In this document: positions 24,800 through 34,093 of the stretch, one piece after another
How positions within the stretch are numbered: the stretch's first letter is position 1
Layout: each line of letters starts with the position of its first letter
Assembly: GCF_004117055.1 (NCBI RefSeq)
Contig: NZ_CP026363.1
Coordinates: 1,341,001 to 1,405,000 of the forward strand
Direction: 5' to 3'
Source of the DNA: Brevibacillus agri
GTDB lineage: Bacteria > Bacillota > Bacilli > Brevibacillales > Brevibacillaceae
DNA length: 64,000 nucleotides
The notes under the pieces: model-generated
The model's database searches: none
What the model was told of the DNA's origin: nothing
The model's input: only the letters and a program-made list of their open reading frames with translations
Made by a program: the position numbers and the translations under genes

Positions 24800-25939
24800 T
24801 TGGCGAGCAAACTAAACAAGCTGATTTATATAGGAATCCTTTTATGCCTTTCCACATTAATCGCCTGCTCGGTTACTCCCCCAACAGAAAATGTCACGGA
24901 AGCAATTAGCCTTCCTAAAATCATAATGAACACGGAAAACATTGGGTGGTCGGTTGTTCAGGAGTCACTCTTACGGACAACGGACGGAGGCGTCCATTGG
25001 AAAGTAGCAAGTCCAACGGATGTAAAAGTTTCAGAAGGGCAGTATTTTATCTTGGACGATAAGCAAGCGTGGATTGCATCAGATCATGAATCAACGGTAA
25101 CGATCCATCATACTAGGGATGGAGGAAAAACGTGGAAAACGATGGGGGAGATAAAAACCAAAGGAATTTTTCCGCGGATTTTCTTCACAGACGAGAAAAG
25201 CGGTTGGATGATGGTATCGATTAAAAGAGCCATGAATGCGGATTCTGTCCAAATTCTGCAAACGACAGATGGTGGTGGAAAATGGAGAACGGTTGCAGAA
25301 TCGGAATCAACCGAAACAGGAAATGTCCCTGTAGAGGGAAATAAGACGGGCATTTCCTTCCGCGATAGGTCTACTGGCTGGATTCGTTCTGTCCAATTGG
25401 TGCAGGAATTACCCTGGCTTTCTCATACGAAAGACGGGGGACTTTCGTGGAAGAAGCAGTACCTCATTGTTCCCAAACTAGAGGAACCTGCCCCCTTTAC
25501 TTTTGATTCGCCAAAGTTTTTCTCCGAGAAAGAAGGAATCCTCGTATTCCACAGTGAATGTGAGCGCCAACAGTGTACCTATTTCTTCCAAACAACAAAT
25601 GGCGGAGATAGTTGGGTCCATCATACAGTATTAAAATACAACAACCCGAATTTTTACATGAATTACGATTTTGTATCCATCCATACTGGTTGGACTACGG
25701 ACGGGGAAAACTTGTATCACACGAATGATTCTGCAATGAGTTGGAAAATGCTGGTCAAGAACAGAGAAGTCGACAAAACCGTTGCGGATAGCGACCGGAT
25801 TGTCTCGATTGATTTTGTTACGGATCAAGTAGGATGGATCGTCATGTCCAGTCAAGTGGCGCCAAATCAATTATTCAAGACAACAGACGGCGGCCATACT
25901 TGGCAGATCGTCCACCCACGTCTCGTCGATCGTCATTAG
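24800..25939 (+). CDS. BNR-repeat lipoprotein (sialidase/Ycf48-like propeller)
   Basis: A 379-residue lipoprotein: the TTG start follows AGGAGG by 8 bases, and the signal ends in the lipobox LIAC with Cys23. The mature part has at least seven Asp-box (BNR) repeats of the form S/T-x-D-x-G-x-T-W: TTDGGVHWK, TRDGGKTWK, TTDGGGKWR, TKDGGLSWKK, TTNGGDSWV, TNDSAMSWK and TTDGGHTWQ. They imply a six- or seven-bladed beta-propeller on the outer membrane surface. No hydrolase active site is evident, so a binding role is more likely than sialidase activity. The codon use is more AT-rich than its neighbours, suggesting transfer. Confidence 0.8.
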   Translation: MASKLNKLIYIGILLCLSTLIACSVTPPTENVTEAISLPKIIMNTENIGWSVVQESLLRTTDGGVHWKVASPTDVKVSEGQYFILDDKQAWIASDHESTVTIHHTRDGGKTWKTMGEIKTKGIFPRIFFTDEKSGWMMVSIKRAMNADSVQILQTTDGGGKWRTVAESESTETGNVPVEGNKTGISFRDRSTGWIRSVQLVQELPWLSHTKDGGLSWKKQYLIVPKLEEPAPFTFDSPKFFSEKEGILVFHSECERQQCTYFFQTTNGGDSWVHHTVLKYNNPNFYMNYDFVSIHTGWTTDGENLYHTNDSAMSWKMLVKNREVDKTVADSDRIVSIDFVTDQVGWIVMSSQVAPNQLFKTTDGGHTWQIVHPRLVDRH

Positions 25940-26149
25940 ATTGTTTTATGCGCAGTATCCGCATGGCTCATTGTTATGCGGCCCCCTCCAGTTGCTCCAA
26001 AACAAGGAAAAGGCATGCCTGAGTCTTGCCATGAGGGGAGATTATCAAGAGAGCAGCCATGCGCTGCTGCGCCGGAAAAAGTGCGTCCCTCTCCTGCTTT
26101 CTTGTATAATAAAAGCACACGTATGAAAGCGCGGTAAAGAGGTGGAAAT

Positions 26150-27391
26150 GTGTCCGTAGAGCCTAACTATTTTCAACAGTATCAGCATGCCGATATAGAC
26201 GAACTTGCCGATGTGATTGGCGAGCTTTTGCAAAACCCGATTACGGTTGAAGATGCGGATCACAAGCTGATTGCCTACAGCTCTCACGGGGACAGCACGG
26301 ATCAGGCGCGCTGGTCGACGATCATGGGGCGGAGGGTGCCGGAAAAGGTGCTGACCCGGCTGTGGAAGGACGGCGTGTTTCAGGAGCTGTTGACGCAGGA
26401 TGATCCGGTGCACATCCCGGCCAAGGATGAAGTCGGCCTGGGCAAGCGGGTGGCGATCGCCATTCGCCGGGGCAGCGATGTGCTCGGGTATATTTGGGCG
26501 CAGGAAGTGAATCGGCCGATTACGCCCGAAGACGATGAGATTTTGCGCCAGGCGGCACGAGTAGCGGTTTCGCGGCTCATGCAGCGGCAAGGCAAGCGCA
26601 AGGCCGAGGAGCAGCGGCGCAAGGAGTTTTTATGGGAGCTTTTGCTCGGCAACCACAAGAGCGAGAGCGCCATCCGGCAAAAAGCGGACAGCCTGCAAAT
26701 GCAGCTTCCGACCTCTTATTTGATATGCATTATCGAAGCGGCCGGAGCGCGGCTCGACCAGTATTTGTACCCGCTCCTCATGCGCGACAAGCTTTTGTGG
26801 GTCGTGGACGGCTCGCAAATCATCCTGCTGATCGGGCTTAGCGAGGACGGCAAAAAAGATGTGCGCGAAGTCCTGATTCGCAAGGTCGAGCAGTTTTTAG
26901 CCGATTCCTTGGGCAAGCTGGAAGCCCACGTCACAGAAGGGCGCCAGGTAGTTGCCGGATACGGGCTTGGCTACCGGACGTACTCGGAGATTGTGAAAAG
27001 CTACAGGGAGGCGCTGCACGCGCTCAAGATCAAAAAGCTGTTCCCAAAGGAAAACGAAGGCGTTTACGGCTACCACGAGCTGGGCATTTACCGCTACCTT
27101 TTGCAGTTGAAGCAGTGGGAAGCGGAGCAAGGCTACGAAAATGAACGGCTGGAGAAGCTGCGGCAGTACGACCGCGACAACCAGACGGCGATGCTGGAGA
27201 CGCTGGAGACGTTTCTCGATGCCGCAGGCAAGGTAAACGTAACGGCCCAGCGGCTGCACATCCACATCAACACGCTGAGCTACCGGCTGCGGCGGATCGA
27301 GGAAATCATGCGGGTCGATCTGGAAAATATGAACCAGCGGGCGGCGCTCTACCTGGAGCTGAAAATGGCGAAGCTCGATCAGGAACAATAG
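26150..27391 (+). CDS. adeR: PucR/CdaR-family transcriptional activator, probable AdeR
   Basis: A 413-residue regulator: an N-terminal sensory region (about 1-140, with ITVEDADHKLIAYSS), a middle domain, and the C-terminal PucR helix-turn-helix (LETFLDAAGKVNVTAQRLHI, HINTLSYRLRRIEEI) near residues 355-400. In Bacillus subtilis the PucR-type activator AdeR lies beside ald and activates it with alanine. Here ald follows on the same strand 129 bases downstream, so the same role is likely. The GTG start follows GAGGTGG. Confidence 0.85.
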   Translation: MSVEPNYFQQYQHADIDELADVIGELLQNPITVEDADHKLIAYSSHGDSTDQARWSTIMGRRVPEKVLTRLWKDGVFQELLTQDDPVHIPAKDEVGLGKRVAIAIRRGSDVLGYIWAQEVNRPITPEDDEILRQAARVAVSRLMQRQGKRKAEEQRRKEFLWELLLGNHKSESAIRQKADSLQMQLPTSYLICIIEAAGARLDQYLYPLLMRDKLLWVVDGSQIILLIGLSEDGKKDVREVLIRKVEQFLADSLGKLEAHVTEGRQVVAGYGLGYRTYSEIVKSYREALHALKIKKLFPKENEGVYGYHELGIYRYLLQLKQWEAEQGYENERLEKLRQYDRDNQTAMLETLETFLDAAGKVNVTAQRLHIHINTLSYRLRRIEEIMRVDLENMNQRAALYLELKMAKLDQEQ

Positions 27392-27520
27392 TTCGTTTGT
27401 GAATTTTCACAAAAAGAAGGACGGCAAAATTAAAGGAATCCCCAAGGAAACGCTACCAACTGTCGCTGTACAATGATAGTAATCTCATTAAATCGGCGTT
27501 TCCAAGGAGGACTACCTATC

Positions 27521-28645
27521 ATGATCGTTGGCATTCCAAAAGAAATAAAAAATAACGAAAACCGCGTAGCCATCACGCCTGCAGGCGTAGCCGCTCTGGT
27601 GCAAAACGGACACTCTGTCCGCGTAGAAACCGGCGCAGGCCAAGGCAGCGGCTTCACCAACGAAGACTACACTGCAGTAGGCGCTGAGATTGTCGCGACC
27701 GCAGCAGATGCGTGGGCCGCTGACATGGTCATGAAAGTAAAAGAACCGCTTCCAGCCGAGTACGGCTACTTCCGTGAAGGTCTGATCCTGTTCACGTACT
27801 TGCACCTCGCTCCAGAGCCTGAGCTGACTCGTGAACTGATTGATAAAAAAGTAATCGCAATCGCGTACGAAACCATCCAGCTCGACAACGGCGCTCTGCC
27901 GCTCTTGATGCCGATGTCCGAAGTTGCGGGCCGCATGTCCGTGCAAATCGGGGCGCAGTTCCTGGAAAAACAATACGGCGGAAAAGGCGTGCTGCTCGGC
28001 GGCGTACCTGGCGTGCCAAAAGGCGAGGTCGTCGTCATCGGCGGCGGGATCGTAGGGACAAACGCTGCGAAAATGGCGCTCGGTCTCGGTGCAAACGTAA
28101 CGATCATCGACGTGAACGCAGACCGTCTGCGCCAGTTGGATGACCTGTTCCAAGGTCGCGTGCAAACGCTGATCTCCAACTCCTTCAACATCGCAAACGC
28201 GGTGAAAAAAGCAGACCTGCTCGTAGGCGCTGTCCTGATCCCTGGCGCACGCGCACCTCGTCTCGTAACGGAAGACATGGTCAAAGCGATGACACCTGGT
28301 TCCGTGATCGTAGACGTGGCGATCGACCAAGGCGGTTCTATCGAAACTATCGACCGCATTACGACGCACGACAACCCAACTTATGAAAAACACGGCGTGA
28401 TCCACTACGCAGTAGCGAACATGCCTGGTGCGGTAGCTCGCACTTCCACGCTGGCGCTGACCAACGTAACCGTTCCTTACGCTGTGCAACTGGCGAACAA
28501 AGGCTACGCCCAAGCGATCCGCGACAACCGCGCGCTGGCTAAAGGCGTAAACGTCATCGACGGAAAAGTAACCTGCAAAGCGGTAGCCGATGCGCACAAC
28601 CTGCCATACGCTTCCGTGGAAGAAGTTCTGCTGGTGAAAAACTAA
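27521..28645 (+). CDS. ald: Alanine dehydrogenase
   Basis: A 374-residue NAD-dependent alanine dehydrogenase, catalysing L-alanine + NAD + H2O to pyruvate + NADH + NH4. The first residues [20 protein letters not shown] are the family start, Lys74 (VKEP) and His95 (TYLHLA) are the known catalytic positions, and [20 protein letters not shown] is the dinucleotide-binding loop. The chosen ATG has AAGGAGG 10 bases upstream, so an upstream in-frame ATG is rejected. Codon use is strongly biased towards C-ending and optimal codons, a sign of high expression. Its activator gene lies directly upstream. Confidence 0.97.
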   Translation: MIVGIPKEIKNNENRVAITPAGVAALVQNGHSVRVETGAGQGSGFTNEDYTAVGAEIVATAADAWAADMVMKVKEPLPAEYGYFREGLILFTYLHLAPEPELTRELIDKKVIAIAYETIQLDNGALPLLMPMSEVAGRMSVQIGAQFLEKQYGGKGVLLGGVPGVPKGEVVVIGGGIVGTNAAKMALGLGANVTIIDVNADRLRQLDDLFQGRVQTLISNSFNIANAVKKADLLVGAVLIPGARAPRLVTEDMVKAMTPGSVIVDVAIDQGGSIETIDRITTHDNPTYEKHGVIHYAVANMPGAVARTSTLALTNVTVPYAVQLANKGYAQAIRDNRALAKGVNVIDGKVTCKAVADAHNLPYASVEEVLLVKN

Positions 28646-28663
28646 TCCGGTTTTCTGAAAACA

Positions 28664-28699
28664 AAACTGCTTGCCGCAGATGTCGGCAAGCAGTTTTTT
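28664..28699. terminator. Bidirectional terminator between ald and the ger operon
   Basis: 13-base arms AAACTGCTTGCCG-like and CGGCAAGCAGTTTTTT around a 7-base loop serve both convergent genes. Confidence 0.85.
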
Positions 28700-28712
28700 G
28701 CTGTCTGGGCTG

Positions 28713-29891
28713 TTACTCGCGTCCGAGCGGGGACGGGTATTTGGTGGATTCCATTTTCATCTTGCCCGAGTCGCTCAAATGGACGTGGATTTGGATGCTG
28801 GCAATCGAGTCGCGCGTAGGCGCGGTGCGCTGCGCTTTTTCATACATTCGCCACGCCCGGTAGTCTTTTTTGAACAGCTCCCTTTCCAGTCCGTACAGAT
28901 CGGTGCCTTTTTGCACCCCCTTCAAAAACGTTCCGCGGATTTGCTCACGCACTTGTTCCTCCGAGTTTTTTTGGATCTGCTCTGGACTGATCTCGGGGCT
29001 TATCAGCTCGCGAATGAAGCCGAGCAAATGGACGTGCAAATGGTAGCGCGGCATAGGCCCGGTCGTAACCGGGACGATTTTCAGCCCGACGTGCTTGATG
29101 CGGATCGTGGCTTTCGGGGTGTTGCCATCGCGGATGATGAGTCCGGCAAAGTCGGTATCCTCGTCCATCCAGCGCAGTCCCATCAGGTCCCGGCTCGGAA
29201 AATACCCTTTCCATGTGCCGCGGTGGAGCGCGTGTACCCCGTCTATGGTCAGCCGCGAAACATAGTGGTTGTTTTCTTTCCAGGAACGCTCGTAGATCGT
29301 GATGTTGGGCAGCAGCACCGTGTTCGATGGTTCCCAGAAATTGGCAATGAATCGGTAAAGCTGCATCGGCTCGATAAAGGAGCGCTGCTCGTAGACGTCC
29401 TTTGGCTGATGCAAGAGGGACGTCAGCGGGGAGAAGCCGGAAAGGGAATGGTTGCCAAGCACCTTGTCGATCGGCTCCCGCGTCCCGAACACCCATTTTG
29501 TATAGCGAATCAAGCCGTAGCGGTTCAAAATGTCATGCGTCGAAATAATGCCTTTTTGCAAGATGCGCTCGTGAACAACGAGGGACGACACAAACCCGAG
29601 AAACAGCGGAATCTGCGATTTTTTTTGCAGATTGTCAAACGCGGTCATCAGCGTCTTGCCTCTTCCGATGGAAATCGTGGCGGGAGGCGATTTCGGGGTG
29701 GCGCTCGTCTCCTGTTTGGCTACGCTTGCGAGGTCGACCGACTGGGCGTAAAGGACGTATTCGTTGTTGATAAAGTCAACGCCGAACGCGGACAAATAGC
29801 TCAAATCCTGAATCGATTTCTGGTCCCAGCAGCCGCTGAGGAGCGTGGTGGCCAAGAGCAGCAGCGCACAGGCGATTCGGGCGGCCTTCAT
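28713..29891 (-). CDS. Spore germination receptor lipoprotein, Ger(x)C family
   Basis: A 392-residue GerAC/GerBC-type lipoprotein, with signal MKAARIACALLLLATTLLSG and the family motif GCWD right at the lipidated Cys21. The next part (LSYLSAFGVDF) and the C-terminal HVHLLGFIRELISPE region are typical. The C subunit sits on the outside of the inner spore membrane and is needed for nutrient-triggered germination. It overlaps the A-subunit gene by 4 bases and is the last gene of a B-A-C operon. Confidence 0.93.
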   Translation of the reverse strand: MKAARIACALLLLATTLLSGCWDQKSIQDLSYLSAFGVDFINNEYVLYAQSVDLASVAKQETSATPKSPPATISIGRGKTLMTAFDNLQKKSQIPLFLGFVSSLVVHERILQKGIISTHDILNRYGLIRYTKWVFGTREPIDKVLGNHSLSGFSPLTSLLHQPKDVYEQRSFIEPMQLYRFIANFWEPSNTVLLPNITIYERSWKENNHYVSRLTIDGVHALHRGTWKGYFPSRDLMGLRWMDEDTDFAGLIIRDGNTPKATIRIKHVGLKIVPVTTGPMPRYHLHVHLLGFIRELISPEISPEQIQKNSEEQVREQIRGTFLKGVQKGTDLYGLERELFKKDYRAWRMYEKAQRTAPTRDSIASIQIHVHLSDSGKMKMESTKYPSPLGRE

Positions 29892-31270
29892 TTGGCACCT
29901 CCGTTCCGCATCGGTTTTTTTCGGAAAAAGTAGATCAGCGGCCGGAACAAGACAAGGTACAGATTGGAGAGCACGTTCGACGAGCCCATCAACAAGTATG
30001 GTCTGCCGAACGAGGTCAAGGTGGACAAGTAATAAATAATCGCGATCATGCCAATGACGAACCCGTACATGCCGATCGTGGAGGACAGGATGAACACAAT
30101 GAAGCGGGCGACCGTAACCGCGCCGCTGAGCGCCTGGTTGACCAGCGTGAAGGATGCGACGACAGTCAAGGAGCCTACGAACAGCATCGAGGGCGAAGTC
30201 AGTCCCGCGCGAATGGAAGCGTCCCCGATAATCAGCGCGCCGACAAGCGCCAGCGTCTGACCGACGTTTTTCGGCAGACGGGCTCCGGCCTCGCGCAGAA
30301 ATTCAAAGATGAACAAAATCATGAACAGCTCCATGGGCGCGGAAAAAGGCAAGCCTTTTCGCCCTTGGGTGACAGTGGCGAGCAGTTGAAACGGGAACTG
30401 CTCCACGTTGTAGGCGGACAGGGCAATCCAAAACCCCGGGAGAAACGCTGCGATCCAAAACCCGCCGAGGCGCAGCAAGCGCTCCAGCCAGACGTAAACG
30501 ATCGGATACTGGTCGTCCTCGGGAGATTTAATCAGCTCCAGCAGCGAGACGGGAGCAATCAGCGCCAGAGGCGAGCCGTCGACCATCACGATTACTTTTC
30601 CTTGCAGCAGCATGTAAATGGCGAAGTCGGGCCGCCCTGTGTAATCTACCAGAGGAAACAAGGAATTGCGGTTGTCGCTCAGCATTTTTTCCAAAAGAGC
30701 GCTGTTCAATATTTTTTTGTTGTCGCAGAAGAGCAGCCGGTCGCGCATCATCTCCACCAGGTCAGGCGGTGCGCTGTCGGTCATGTACATCAGCGCAATT
30801 CGGCTGCGAGAGCGTGTGCCGAGAATGAACGGCTCATAGGCGAGCGTGATCGTGCGCAGCCGCTTGCGGATGAGTGCCACATTGGTAGACAAGTCTTCCA
30901 CGAAGCCGTCCCGCGGCCCTTTGATCGAAATCTCCGTGTTGGCTTCTTCCGTGCCCCGCTGCGGACGGTTGGAAATGTCCCAGGCAAAAGGCGGCGACCC
31001 TTTCAAAAAGATGAGCAAATCTCCCGAGAAGAGCCGCTCCGTCCACAGCTCAGGATTGGTGTAGAGCGGAATCAGCGGGAGCGAACGCAAGTCTCCGGCG
31101 GTCAGGCAGCGTTCCAATTGCGGCAAAGCCGTCTCTTGCAAATGCCGTACGTCGGCCAGACCTTCGCAGTACAGCATGAGAACCGACTGATCGTTGGGGG
31201 TGACTGTCCGCAAAAAGATGACATCCGCGCAATGCGTGAATTTTTCTCGCAGCTCTTCTTCAAGGGTCAT
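29888..31270 (-). CDS. Spore germination receptor subunit A, GerA family
   Basis: A 460-residue GerAA-type protein: a soluble N-terminal half with VALIRKRLRTITLAYEPFILGTRSR-type sequence, the conserved core RNSLFPLVDYTGRPDF and GKVIVMVDGSPLALIAPVSL, and about five transmembrane helices in the C-terminal half (LPFSAPMELFMILFIFEFLREAG). It forms the nutrient receptor with the B and C proteins in the inner spore membrane. The N-terminus is slightly shorter than in classical GerAA. The start overlaps the B-subunit gene by 11 bases. Confidence 0.93.
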   Translation of the reverse strand: MTLEEELREKFTHCADVIFLRTVTPNDQSVLMLYCEGLADVRHLQETALPQLERCLTAGDLRSLPLIPLYTNPELWTERLFSGDLLIFLKGSPPFAWDISNRPQRGTEEANTEISIKGPRDGFVEDLSTNVALIRKRLRTITLAYEPFILGTRSRSRIALMYMTDSAPPDLVEMMRDRLLFCDNKKILNSALLEKMLSDNRNSLFPLVDYTGRPDFAIYMLLQGKVIVMVDGSPLALIAPVSLLELIKSPEDDQYPIVYVWLERLLRLGGFWIAAFLPGFWIALSAYNVEQFPFQLLATVTQGRKGLPFSAPMELFMILFIFEFLREAGARLPKNVGQTLALVGALIIGDASIRAGLTSPSMLFVGSLTVVASFTLVNQALSGAVTVARFIVFILSSTIGMYGFVIGMIAIIYYLSTLTSFGRPYLLMGSSNVLSNLYLVLFRPLIYFFRKKPMRNGGAK

Positions 31271-32360
31271 GGCTCACATCCTCCAATCCGGTTGGTTTGC
31301 GCAGCGACAGCAGGAACAAGACGAGCGTGACAGCTACCATAACCAGCAAATAAAGCGGATAGTAAATCTTCGACAGAAACGTGACGAACTGCATGTCGTT
31401 GTAGGGGAGGCTGGTGAGAACGATCATGCTGGCGCCGAGGGCGAGCATGACGTACTTGCGCTGCTTTTTCGTTTTCAGGACCAGCAGCTCCCCGAGCAGC
31501 AGCAGGCAAAGCGTAATGCGGATAAACGAGCCGGACAGCCATTGAAAGATGGAAAAAAACTCCATGTTTTCGATGTCTTTTCCGATCGTCAAAAGCCGCC
31601 ATTGTTCAAAGGCAGGAAAGCGCTGGCGCATCGACTCCACAGGCCCGAACTCGGCGATGGCTCCCGTCAGCGGGCTGAGCGTCAGGACCAAGGTAATGGC
31701 AATCATGACGATGTAGTGGATGAGCCGCAGCGGTTTGCGCACGTGATGCTGCAGCAACAGCAGCAGGAACAGCTCGGTAAAGCCACCCCCGACAAAAACC
31801 ATGGCGTGCACGGTAGGGGCAATTCCGTTCTGGAACAGCGGCAAGAGCTGGGAGTAGTCTTTTTTCGGTACGTTGCCGAATGCGACGAACATGCCAAGCA
31901 AGGAGACAATGGGCAGCAATATGCCCGAAGTAATGCCGACTGAGGCAATGCCGCCGTAGGATGCGAGAACGCACAAGATCATCAGGGCAAGCGCAGTCAC
32001 CCACTCGGGCGTCTGCGGCAAATAGTTGACGGTTGTCCACGTTTGGGTATCAACCAGATTGACGAGTGCCATCATGTACAGGCAGAGCATGATGGGGATG
32101 AGCAGCAGGAAGCGGACGGCTTTTCCGGACCGGAGCAAGAGCCAGTGGGACAACGACTGCTGTCCGATGCGGCTGTTGATGAAATAGAGCGCGTACGCCC
32201 AAACACAAAAGGGGATCATGCCAAAGATGACACTCAGCCAGGCATCGCGCCCGGCTTTGCTGAGCAGCAGGGGGATAAGGGTGACATGATTGGTGATTCC
32301 GATCGACAGCATCATCACCATGATCGCTTGGCCAATCCCGATTTTTCCGTCTGCTTTCAT
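31260..32360 (-). CDS. Spore germination receptor permease, GerB family
   Basis: A 366-residue integral membrane protein with 10 predicted helices, related to the APC amino-acid permeases. Family residues include KIGIGQAIMVMMLSIGITNH at the start and FVGGGFTELFLLLLLQHHV in the middle. The B subunit is thought to bind the germinant, but the ligand cannot be inferred. It is the first gene of the minus-strand B-A-C operon; most Bacillus receptor operons run A-B-C. Upstream a GGGGGAC site is seen. I could not confidently place a sigma-G promoter. Confidence 0.92.
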   Translation of the reverse strand: MKADGKIGIGQAIMVMMLSIGITNHVTLIPLLLSKAGRDAWLSVIFGMIPFCVWAYALYFINSRIGQQSLSHWLLLRSGKAVRFLLLIPIMLCLYMMALVNLVDTQTWTTVNYLPQTPEWVTALALMILCVLASYGGIASVGITSGILLPIVSLLGMFVAFGNVPKKDYSQLLPLFQNGIAPTVHAMVFVGGGFTELFLLLLLQHHVRKPLRLIHYIVMIAITLVLTLSPLTGAIAEFGPVESMRQRFPAFEQWRLLTIGKDIENMEFFSIFQWLSGSFIRITLCLLLLGELLVLKTKKQRKYVMLALGASMIVLTSLPYNDMQFVTFLSKIYYPLYLLVMVAVTLVLFLLSLRKPTGLEDVSHDP

Positions 32361-32504
32361 GAACCAACGTCCCCCCGACTTGGTGGTTTTGTTATGGTTT
32401 GTTTGCCCGGCTGGAAATATGTATCGCGTATAAAGGTTAGCCCACGATAAATAAAGTGTGGTATTCTACAATGAGGTAAAAATGGAGTAAGGAGTGCAGC
32501 CGGG

Positions 32505-33596
32505 ATGTATAAGCTCATTAGGAAATATCTGTTCCAGATGGATACGGAAGAGATTCATGAAAGAACGGTTGATGCCCTGAAGCTGGTGGAAGATTCTGCT
32601 CCGGGAAAAAGCTTGCTGCGAATGATGTTTCAGGTGAAGGACGAGCGTCTTGCCACAAAGCTGTGGGGAATGACGTTTCCCAATCCGGTAGGGCTCGCCG
32701 CCGGTTTTGACAAAAATGCCGAAGTGTATCATGCACTGGGTGCGCTCGGGTTCGGGTTCGTGGAAGTCGGGACATTGACCCCGCAAGGACAGCCGGGCAA
32801 TCCGCGGCCGCGCCTGTTTCGCCTGCCTGAGCACGAGGCGATCATCAACCGGATGGGCTTCAACAACCACGGTGCTTATTTGGCTTCGCAGCACCTGGTC
32901 GATTACGCGTATTCCGATGTTCCGATCGGGATCAACATTGGCAAAAACAAAGTCACTCCCAATGAGGAAGCGGCTTCTGACTATATCAAATGCCTGGACA
33001 TGCTCTATTCGTACGGCCATTATTTCGTCATTAATATCAGCTCTCCGAATACGCCCAATCTTCGCGATTTGCAGGAAACCGAGAGCATGCGGCTGCTGGT
33101 GCGGGCGGTGCGCGAAAAAGCGGCGGAAATGGAAGCGCGCGGCATTCAGAAAAAGCCGATTCTGCTCAAAGTAGCCCCCGACATGTCCGACGAGCACATG
33201 CGCGATGTCGTGCAAGGAGCGGTGGAAGAGGGCATTTCCGGCATTATTGCCACCAATACGACCTTGTCGCGTGAAGCCGTTCAAGGGCATCACTATGCCG
33301 AGGAAGCGGGAGGACTGAGCGGAAAACCGCTGACAGAGCGTTCGACTGCCTGGGTAAAAGAAATTTACCAGGAAGTGGGCGACAAGGTGCCGATCATTGG
33401 CGTAGGGGGCATTTTCACGGGGGAAGATGCGTACGCGAAAATCCGGGCGGGCGCAAGTCTCGTGCAAGTGTACACCGGAATGATTTATCAAGGCCCGGGC
33501 ATCTCCAAGCAAATCAACAAAAAGCTTTTGCAACTGTTGAAGCGCGACGGCTTTTCCCACATCAGCGAAGCGGTCGGCGTGGACGCCAGGTCGTAA
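32505..33596 (+). CDS. pyrD: Dihydroorotate dehydrogenase (quinone), class 2
   Basis: A 363-residue FMN enzyme of pyrimidine synthesis. Class 2 features are the N-terminal membrane-associating helices (MYKLIRKYLFQMDTEEIHER), then PVGLAAGFDKNAEVYHALGA, GFVEVGTLTPQGQPGNPRPR, and NISSPNTPNLRDLQ, whose Ser is the class 2 catalytic base. It therefore passes electrons to membrane quinone and does not need PyrK. It stands apart from other pyr genes, with AAGGAG before the ATG, and is divergent from the ger operon. Confidence 0.95.
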   Translation: MYKLIRKYLFQMDTEEIHERTVDALKLVEDSAPGKSLLRMMFQVKDERLATKLWGMTFPNPVGLAAGFDKNAEVYHALGALGFGFVEVGTLTPQGQPGNPRPRLFRLPEHEAIINRMGFNNHGAYLASQHLVDYAYSDVPIGINIGKNKVTPNEEAASDYIKCLDMLYSYGHYFVINISSPNTPNLRDLQETESMRLLVRAVREKAAEMEARGIQKKPILLKVAPDMSDEHMRDVVQGAVEEGISGIIATNTTLSREAVQGHHYAEEAGGLSGKPLTERSTAWVKEIYQEVGDKVPIIGVGGIFTGEDAYAKIRAGASLVQVYTGMIYQGPGISKQINKKLLQLLKRDGFSHISEAVGVDARS

Positions 33597-33623
33597 GCAT
33601 AAAAAAGAAGCGGATGCAACAAA

Positions 33624-33664
33624 GACCGATGACTCCCGGAATGGCGGGGCATCGGTTTTTTTAC
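33624..33664 (+). terminator. Intrinsic terminator of pyrD
   Basis: ACCGATG pairs with CATCGGT, with CCC/GGG pairs inside, followed by seven T. Confidence 0.75.
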
Positions 33665-33763
33665 GCAGTTATACTCCGCTGATTATATTCTTCCGCTTTT
33701 TCCCTTGATTCTGTATAATAATGTGGGACAAGCAAGAACTATCTAACAATTGCATATCGTCGG

Positions 33764-33960
33764 CGATAGGTGCCTTTATGTGCAAGCCGCATAAAGGGTA
33801 ACAGGGAATCGGGTGAAAGTCCCGAGCGGTCCCGCCACTGTAATCAGGGAGTTCTCTTTGAGATAGAGCCACTCATATTCATATGGGGAAGGACAAAGAG
33901 CGCGATGAGCTGAAAGCCAGGAGACCTACCTACTTGCCACACCCAGGAATACCTTCGCGG
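33764..33960 (+). promoter_or_regulatory. Cobalamin riboswitch
   Basis: The conserved elements appear in order: GATAGGTGCC at about 33766, the GGGTAACAGGGAATCGGGTG core, AAAGTCCCGAGCGGTCCCGC, CCACTGTAATCAGGGAG, and the B12 box AGCCAGGAGACCTACC at 33915-33930. Downstream at 34022-34051 is an intrinsic terminator, then cbiM. This fits adenosyl- or other cobalamin binding that lowers expression of cobalt uptake genes. Confidence 0.95.
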
Positions 33961-34021
33961 AAAGGAGCGGTGAATACGAAGCAATAGGACTGTGCCAACG
34001 GTCTGTTGTTTTTGTGCGCAT

Positions 34022-34051
34022 ACCTCGTCTGCTAGCGGATGAGGTTTTTTT
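34022..34051 (+). terminator. Riboswitch-controlled terminator before cbiM
   Basis: ACCTCGTC pairs with GATGAGGT (one G-U pair) around an 8-base loop, followed by seven T. It ends 43 bases before the cbiM start and is the likely expression platform of the cobalamin riboswitch. I have not traced the competing antiterminator. Confidence 0.75.
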
Positions 34052-34093
34052 GTTGGTGAAAAAAGAAAGAACAGCAAAGGAGGAGGAAATGTC

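Noticed and set aside
32361-32504. A sigma-G promoter for the ger operon
   Set aside because: I could not find a pair of hexamers at proper spacing that fits the forespore consensus well enough.
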